Assembly (NCBI GenBank): GCA_006503475.1 | Contig: RSEH01000386.1 | Coordinates: 1 to 29,744, forward strand | Direction of reading: 5' to 3' | Length of the DNA: 29,744 nucleotides | Source: Stentor roeselii | Lineage: Eukaryota > Ciliophora > Heterotrichea > Heterotrichida > Stentoridae | Shown here: one piece after another, positions 24,246-29,744 of the stretch | How positions within the stretch are numbered: the stretch's first letter is position 1 | Layout: every line of letters begins with the position of its first letter | Position numbers and translations under genes: made by a program | Notes under the pieces: generated by a model | What the model was told of the DNA's origin: nothing | Database searches by the model: none | Seen by the model: only the letters and a program-made list of their open reading frames with translations

Positions 24246-24623
24246 TTACCAACTCGGCTTGAAATCCTCAGCATGAGGATTCAATCTCGGCTTGGGTCTA
24301 AATTCAGAAACATCAGGGTTAAGCTGATTAGCAACAACATTTAAGTCAATCATAGCAAAAGGCGTTCTTTTCGTCTTCAGTTCCTTGACCGAGTTTTCAA
24401 TTTCTTTTAAAATAAAAGTTTCAATGTTTTTCAAGTCCTTCTTTTCCAGTTCTTTCACTTCAGGGACAGGTTTCCAATCATCGGGAACTTTCTGAGTTTC
24501 CTGATTAAGCAAGAGCTGGGATTTGGTGTAAACTCTTCTTCCCGAGTGTTTCTTTTTGATGTTTTGAAAGACGAACAATGAGAAAAGAGCGACGGCTACA
24601 TAGAAACAAGTTATCCAGAACAT
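24246..24623 (-). CDS. Single-pass membrane protein with two PAM2-like motifs
   Basis: This 125-aa protein has one hydrophobic span at residues ~3-22 (ITCFYVAVALFSLFVF), then a basic stretch (KKKHSGRR) that predicts an N-terminal signal anchor with the rest in the cytosol. The C-terminal 26 residues hold two tandem PAM2-like motifs: LNPDVSEFRP and LNPHAEDFKP. The second fits the PAM2 consensus LNxxAxxFxP exactly; the first has Val for Ala. PAM2 peptides bind the MLLE domain of poly(A)-binding protein. This suggests a membrane anchor for PABP and mRNA (inference). It starts 40 bp downstream of the Ku70 stop on the same strand. Confidence 0.78.
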   Translation of the reverse strand: MFWITCFYVAVALFSLFVFQNIKKKHSGRRVYTKSQLLLNQETQKVPDDWKPVPEVKELEKKDLKNIETFILKEIENSVKELKTKRTPFAMIDLNVVANQLNPDVSEFRPKPRLNPHAEDFKPSW

Positions 24624-24663
24624 TTTTATTTGAATTTGAATTAAGAAAAAGTGGTTAAAATGA

Positions 24664-26334
24664 CTAGTTATTCAGTATTCTTTGAACCAGGTCTTCTTTT
24701 CGTCCAGTCTTCGCCAAGCCGAGGTCATCGCAAAGGTCTTTTAAATCCGTTACTTTCATAGCTTTTAGATCTTTTTCAGTAAAGTTCTTTCCTTGTTTCG
24801 GCTTTCGCTTGTTACACCCTTCAAAGGCTGCATTCCAGAAGTTTTCAATGAAAGGAGCTTTTCGTTTAAGACCTTCTTCATCAGGTTGTAAAGAATCGAT
24901 TATCGCCCCTGGTCTTGGCTCTTGAAGAGCGAGAGCTTCGAGGTTGGTGTAAAAATGTTGAATTACTGGATTGTAGTAAGTTTTTACGTCGAACTCACCG
25001 AGTTGAATGTTTCCGATCATCTTTGCAGCACTTGCAACGAGTTCTTCTCCGGGTTGCTCAGTTTCTTGATTTGCTTTCAGGATTTCAGGGTTTCTCATAT
25101 CGTCTGCGTAGGGTAAAAAGATGAGGAAGAACCCTGGAGGGTCTTCACTTGGGATAAGGCCTCCGAACTTTACAAGAGTGCCTGTCCGTGCGATGAACCT
25201 TACAATAGCAACTTTATCTAGTTTTTTCATTGAGACTATTAAAGAGTGCACCACCTGTGATGACCCTTTGATGATACTTTCATCTGGGTGGAGGAAGTAA
25301 CTGGGCCTTATGTTCATGTAGGGCTTTATTCTTTCTCGTGCTTTGAAACCCATCAACTTTAAACCTGGACGGTCGAAGTTCTTGATTTCGGAGACTTCGT
25401 CTTTTTTGAATACTACTTTAGAACCTCCTAGTTCGTAGTGATTTCCAACCTCGTGGGTCCATAGTTGTTTACCGCTTTCTTCGCAGATCCAGCTTGTTAC
25501 TGATTTTAGTTTTTTGTTGTCTTTTTTGTTTAGCTTTGAAGGGGTTGGCTTTTTACTTTCTCGTAACATGCAGAAGTAGTTCATGGATATTGACATGTTT
25601 GGGCATAAGGCGAAATGAACGGTGCCGAGCTTTCTCTTTCGGTATTCTCTTATGTGCATCTGGGTCGTTAAGTCTTCGAGTTTTTCAATTGCGTCTACCT
25701 GCGGCTGATCCTCATCAATTGGTATAATCTGTGCATAAAAAGAATTAAAGTCAAATGCCTGTCCAAGTTTATTAAACGGAAACAACTCAAGTACAATATC
25801 CTGTTGAGCAAGATCCCTGGCCCTTTGAATAGTTCTCTGCAAATCATTAGCCCTGTTACGGTTCGGTCTATCTTCGTCAGTAAAGATAAGAATTCTTCTA
25901 TTTGCCGGGTTTTTATTCTGGGTAAGCAAATCATGACAGAGCCAAAGGGCGTCTACCAGAAGTGCTTCAGAATGGCCCCAAAGACTTCTCACGTTTTGAC
26001 TCAGTTGCTGAAGTTCTTTGATCCGAGGCGCATCTGGCTGGCTCAAGTCTTGAAGAATAAAAAGACCATCAAGGTCCATGTGGTTCTTTTTCACTTGAGT
26101 GTTGAACAGAACTATACCGATACTGTCTGAGTCTGAAGATAAAATTTTGTTCTTTAGGAAGGAAAGAGTTGACTTCAGAACTAATGAAAATGGACTTTCT
26201 GGCAGGTTAGTCTGGAACATTGAAGCGGAACTGTCGATTAGAAGAAGGATTTCTTCTTTTTGGGGAGATTGGGATGTGGAAGGCTGGTCTTCTTCTTCAC
26301 CTATGAATAGGTCTTCGTTTTCGTCGAAGTCCAT
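24664..26334 (-). CDS. XRCC6: Ku70 (XRCC6-like) DNA-end-binding subunit
   Basis: Ku70 pairs with Ku80 to encircle broken DNA ends and start non-homologous end joining; ciliates also use Ku in programmed DNA rearrangement. The 556-aa protein starts with an acidic N-terminus, then a von Willebrand A domain (EEILLLIDSSASMF, then GIVLFNTQ, and ILIFTDEDRPN). The Ku core beta-barrel follows (FGGLIPSEDPPGFFLIFLPY, and the PSYFLHPDESIIKG segment). A C-terminal SAP domain occupies ~residues 518-556 (DLKAMKVTDLKDLCDDLGLA and onward). Human Ku70 is 609 aa. Order and content are complete, so it looks functional. No intron is needed. Confidence 0.93.
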   Translation of the reverse strand: MDFDENEDLFIGEEEDQPSTSQSPQKEEILLLIDSSASMFQTNLPESPFSLVLKSTLSFLKNKILSSDSDSIGIVLFNTQVKKNHMDLDGLFILQDLSQPDAPRIKELQQLSQNVRSLWGHSEALLVDALWLCHDLLTQNKNPANRRILIFTDEDRPNRNRANDLQRTIQRARDLAQQDIVLELFPFNKLGQAFDFNSFYAQIIPIDEDQPQVDAIEKLEDLTTQMHIREYRKRKLGTVHFALCPNMSISMNYFCMLRESKKPTPSKLNKKDNKKLKSVTSWICEESGKQLWTHEVGNHYELGGSKVVFKKDEVSEIKNFDRPGLKLMGFKARERIKPYMNIRPSYFLHPDESIIKGSSQVVHSLIVSMKKLDKVAIVRFIARTGTLVKFGGLIPSEDPPGFFLIFLPYADDMRNPEILKANQETEQPGEELVASAAKMIGNIQLGEFDVKTYYNPVIQHFYTNLEALALQEPRPGAIIDSLQPDEEGLKRKAPFIENFWNAAFEGCNKRKPKQGKNFTEKDLKAMKVTDLKDLCDDLGLAKTGRKEDLVQRILNN

Positions 26335-26877
26335 TTGGTTTATTATGATTTGATTTTGGAGTTTTGGAGGTATTTTCTGAAGTCTTCAATTATGATAAAG
26401 AAATTAACAATTAATAGAACCTCTGAAGTCTTTAAACATTGATTTGAGGTTTATATTTATAAATCCACCTTTTAATCTATATTTTCTCAACAATTTATGC
26501 CCTAATACAACTTCTGTTAACAAGTTGAAAACTCCAGAGAGGTAACCACTAAAATTAGCTGGACAAGCAGAACCTCCATTATTTCGTACAATTAATTATC
26601 AGAAAACCCCAAGCACTTATCCCAGTCGCAAGAACTGCATCCAGGTAGACAACAGTATCCTAGAATAAATTTTCAAGCCTATAATGCTTAAATTTAAAAT
26701 TCTTCCACCAAGATTTTCCTGAAGTTTTCTCTGAATACCATAAATAATCTCCCATGAAAAAAAACCATCATAAAATCAAAAGACTAAATATCCAAAAAAC
26801 ACTTTTAAATCATTAACCATCAAAACCTCAAAAAAATAAAACCTAAATAACTACTCAAATTTCCTCATCATTCTTCT
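26335..26877. other. Intergenic region with a GC-richer unexplained patch
   Basis: 26335-26376 has no C on the + strand (Ku70 sense leader G-free). 26500-26675 is richer in G+C than its surroundings and folds locally: CAACTT/AAGTTG (26508-26527) and GAGGT/ACCTC, plus CAGT/ACTG on the opposite strand. It has no ORF. It could be an unrecognised structured RNA; no class was identified. Confidence 0.4.
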
Positions 26878-28218
26878 CTACTCAATCTCCTTATCCAACA
26901 GCTCATAAACTTCATCAACATTCCATCCAAGTCCAAGAACATCAAGTTGCAAAATATCAGTCTTACATTCCAAAATTTCCGCAACAGAAGGAGAAGTCCT
27001 AAAAAAGTCCCCATGAACGAACTCTTTGACATAAGTCCCTGCAGACGTGACAAGTCTCAATTCAAAGAAATGGTCGTTAATTTTCTTGCATTTTGCCCGA
27101 AGTACTTTTTTTTCTCTTGTCATCAGGCTTCGTCTGTGCATGACTCGAATCGGAGTCTTTTGAAAAACGGTCAAGTCTTTCATTTCGTTTAACTTGGTGA
27201 TCATTGAGGGAGTTAAAAGATTTTGACTCCAGACAAGACAAACGTAAACTTTCAGCTTTTTTTCTTCGCCTTGTCGGATTTCTTCGAATTTGTCTTTGTT
27301 GGTCTTTTGGAGGTTTAGGACTTTTACTATGGGATTCGATGAGTTGATACTGGCTTCTAGGGCTTCGAATGTGTTGTAACCTGATAAAGCCTTTTTGGAG
27401 TCAGTGATTTCTAAGATGAAGGGACGGCCTGTTCCGAGCATCCTCACGTCTATGTCTTCTCGACCCTAGTTTTATATTACTGAACTGTGGAGGATGCAAC
27501 CCGAAGCTCCAAAATGCGGACAAACAACACGACTCAAGCAATCTTGAACAGAATCAACGACTTCAGCCTCTCCATCAACCGACCAAGGAGTCTGACTGAC
27601 ATTCCTTGCAAGTTTCAAGTAATTCCCCGTGATATAAACAGGTGCATAAGAGCAATCAACCTTCATCTGTGCATCAAAAGGTTTTAAAATAGGAAACTTC
27701 GCCGTGATTCTCTCACAATTAACAGATTTAAACACAGTCAAAGCAGACTCTTTTCTTTTCGCTCCAAATTCAAGAAAGAATTCTTCAACTTCGTCTTCAG
27801 AGCACTCAAAGTTCAAGTTAATCCGAAACTCGCTGTCAATAGAAAAAGGTTTTTTGAGGACATTTCCAAGGAGTGGAGAAAAGACCCATTTAAACACGTC
27901 TTTTATTTCAACGACTCTTGATAGTTGCACGTTGTTTAACTTGAACTTTCCTAAAAGCCACTCTTGACGAAGATGGATCAGAGAAGGAAGAGTCACTTGG
28001 AACTTGTAGTCTCCGAACTCGTATGATGAACTTGATATTGAGGAAAGGGTCTCGGGTAAGAAACGAGAAGGGGAAAGGATACCTAAACAGAATGGACAGG
28101 AACATTGGTTGTCTTGGATTGATTGGTATGATGATATTGATACTTCACCTGTTAGACGAAGTGCACATCTTAGGCATCCTCCTTCTTTTAGAACTAATGA
28201 TGATATTGCATTGTTCAT
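26878..28218 (-). CDS. PUS10: tRNA pseudouridine synthase PUS10, two exons
   Basis: PUS10 makes pseudouridine at tRNA positions 54 and/or 55. Exons 27481-28218 and 26878-27465, joined over a 15-nt intron, give 441 aa (human 529). Zinc ligands are C15/C18 and C41/C44. A THUMP-like middle region leads to LARNVSQTPWSVDGE and then, across the splice, SSGREDIDVRMLGTGRPF, which matches the active-site motif; the catalytic Asp belongs to GRED, with Asp250 or Asp252 the candidates. The C-terminal half has TPIRVMHRR, TSAGTYVKEFVHGD and TDILQLDVL, typical of the synthase fold. The product looks complete. Its + strand upstream (28219-28263) contains no C. Confidence 0.95.
27466..27480 (-). other. 15-nt intron in PUS10
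   Basis: GTAATATAAAACTAG on the minus strand. Removal restores the catalytic motif SSGREDIDVR across the junction, which makes this the best-supported intron in the window. It has A at position 10. Confidence 0.96.
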
Positions 28219-28290
28219 TTATTGGAAGATTTGTGGTTGGAGTGGATGTTTGGATTATTTTAGCCTTTTAGATACTAATCAAAATTATAA

Positions 28291-28684
28291 TTATCTTGAT
28301 TCATAGCCCATTTTCTCGAAGCTGCATTCCGGATATCTTGCTAACCATTGATGTAATGTTGGATTTTCAGCACGCCAGGAATAAAACACCTTACTCTTTG
28401 TTTTAAACTTATATATATCCACTTGATTTTTTTTACAGGCTTAATATGAATTACTGTCTGAATTCACTTTACTACCTGAATAAAAATTACAATTATCTCC
28501 TAAGGCTGATCGAAATTACTATCTTGTTAAAGTATACCTAATAATCAATACATTTGAATAAGTATTTTCTATCTCTTGTCTGCAGAAATTCTATAGTATA
28601 AGGTTCTATATCCATATCAGGAAAAACTTCGAGAACTCTACTTCTTTTTTCTTTAATATCTAGGTTATTGAATTCAAATTCCAT
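28291..28684 (-). pseudogene. Possible gene relic or unresolved multi-intron gene
   Basis: Two minus-strand coding-like stretches lie close together. An ATG frame at 28538-28684 gives 48 aa (MEFEFNNLDIKEKRSR...KYLFKCIDY). A later open stretch ends at TAA 28291-28293 with SWRAENPTLHQWLARYP and GC-richer codons. A 15-nt intron-like GTAAAGTGAATTCAG (28458-28472) lies between them, but every frame of the segment between is closed, so no single splice pattern joins them. ORFs this long can arise by chance in such DNA. It may be a decayed gene, a real gene with uncommon introns, or noise. No family is recognised. Confidence 0.3.
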
Positions 28685-29744
28685 ATTTATTGATACATAT
28701 TTGGATATCTCAATCTTTAATATAATTCAAACTATTGAAATTATATAGGCTATATTAAGATTGGAAATTCATATAAACAAATTCCTTTAAATAATCCGTA
28801 GTATTCTTTGGAATCTTGAATTGATAATCCAAAAATTTATTATCTCAACTATCAATCATTAAATAATAGGAATCATAGAGAATAAAAATTAATAAGTTCA
28901 TTGCATTCAGTAAAATGATCAGCAATAAACCACATGAAAATACTCCTCATGATTAATAACTTGAAGGAATTTTTTCCATAATTGATTTAGGTGATTTTTT
29001 TTTATAAGTATCATTACTAGATGATTTTAACTTTGAATGCTCAATATTGTCGGGAATAGCATGCTAAAGTCATTCCATATCCCTTCTATAGTGTTTGTTG
29101 AAATTCAGTATTGGGGTTAAAATAATTTAACATATAATTCTAATTATATTTTTAAGATTACCTTAAATAATCAATCATTAATATTGAACAATTTAAACAT
29201 GCTTGATAAATAATACTGCAAGATTTTTTTTAGTTTTTCTGGAACATTTATCAAAGTGTTTTCTCTCCTGTCATCTAAAATCTCCTAATATCCAAAATTA
29301 AATTCAGATGATCTACTTTATCATATTTACCTTAATAAATTGTGAAATTGTTGATAAAACTTCTATATTTGATCACTTATAATAAGTTCTATAACTAAGT
29401 CGCACTTTTTGTTAAATATACTTCCTGTTTAATATAAAGACTCGCAAAACTTTTATAAATTTAATGAAATTCCTTACTTCATCTACTCTATGGTATACAT
29501 CTGTGCATTTTGGGCATCTTCTATTTAAGAGATTATATTTTAAAGAGCATAAGATAACATTAATTTTCATCATAGAAATTATTATGAAACTCATATAGTT
29601 TTGGAAGCCTCTATTTTCGAGTTGAGAAGGAATCAAACTTACAATCAACTAAAGTTCATAATAGGAATTTGTAATAAGATCAAGACCTACAAGAATTATA
29701 GTTATATATGTAGTTTAAATAATACCAAACAATATCATAGACAT
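28685..29744. other. AT-rich region without confident genes
   Basis: Very AT-rich with no long ORF on either strand. The best minus-strand frame, 29412-29648, starts without a convincing context and includes RRCPKCTDVYHRV; it is not called a gene. A 15-nt intron-like GTAAATATGATAAAG lies at 29316-29330 (minus). No tRNA, snoRNA or telomeric repeat was seen. Confidence 0.5.

Noticed and set aside
28685-29744. Use of UAA/UAG as glutamine in the right end, giving long readable frames
   Set aside because: The density of TAA/TAG in these frames is about that expected by chance in such AT-rich DNA, more than one frame looks equally readable, and every other gene uses the standard code.

Overview
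The window looks like macronuclear DNA of a heterotrich ciliate of the Stentor type. Genes are packed on both strands with gaps often under 100 bp, and the DNA is AT-rich. All three standard stop codons (TAA, TAG, TGA) end long intact frames, so the code is standard. At least four genes are interrupted by a 15-nt intron of the form GTA(N)6A(N)3AG. Several products are ciliary. The organism call is an inference from these traits, not a database match.

Layout. 1-5022: the 3' end of a low-complexity + gene, a small acidic ORF, UTP23 (-), a tyrosine phosphatase (+), a coiled-coil protein (+) and an ANTH/AP180-type clathrin adaptor (-). 5119-8584: a SHIPPO-repeat protein (+), an intergenic cluster of three probable box C/D snoRNAs, a BTB/BACK-like protein (-) and a three-finger C2H2 protein (+). 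9086-13793: TMEM231 of the ciliary transition zone (+), abutting a second SHIPPO-repeat gene (-) stop codon to stop codon, then two tandem paralogous TPR genes (+). 14237-19305: minus-strand genes for a possible NT-C2/coiled-coil protein, an uncharacterised basic protein, a 2-phosphoglycerate-kinase-like P-loop protein and a CxxC/coiled-coil protein. 19310-22585: a TPR+IQ protein whose ATG lies 4 bp from the divergent gene's ATG, two tandem ArfGAP-like genes, an MGCC-anchored START-like protein and an initiator tRNA-Met. 22694-23026: a tandem repeat. 23081-28218: minus-strand genes for a TFKP-repeat protein, a membrane protein with two PAM2-like motifs, Ku70 and the pseudouridine synthase PUS10. 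28219-29744: AT-rich, without a confident gene.

Functional themes are ribosome and RNA maturation (UTP23, snoRNAs, PUS10, tRNA), cilia (TMEM231, two SHIPPO proteins), membrane traffic (ANTH adaptor, ArfGAPs, START-like protein) and DNA-end repair (Ku70). The most notable items are the snoRNA cluster, two of whose guides fit known 2'-O-methylation sites; the tandem PAM2 membrane protein; the ArfGAP pair, one of which has lost its arginine finger; extreme gene compaction; and nearly G-free sense-strand leaders upstream of start codons.
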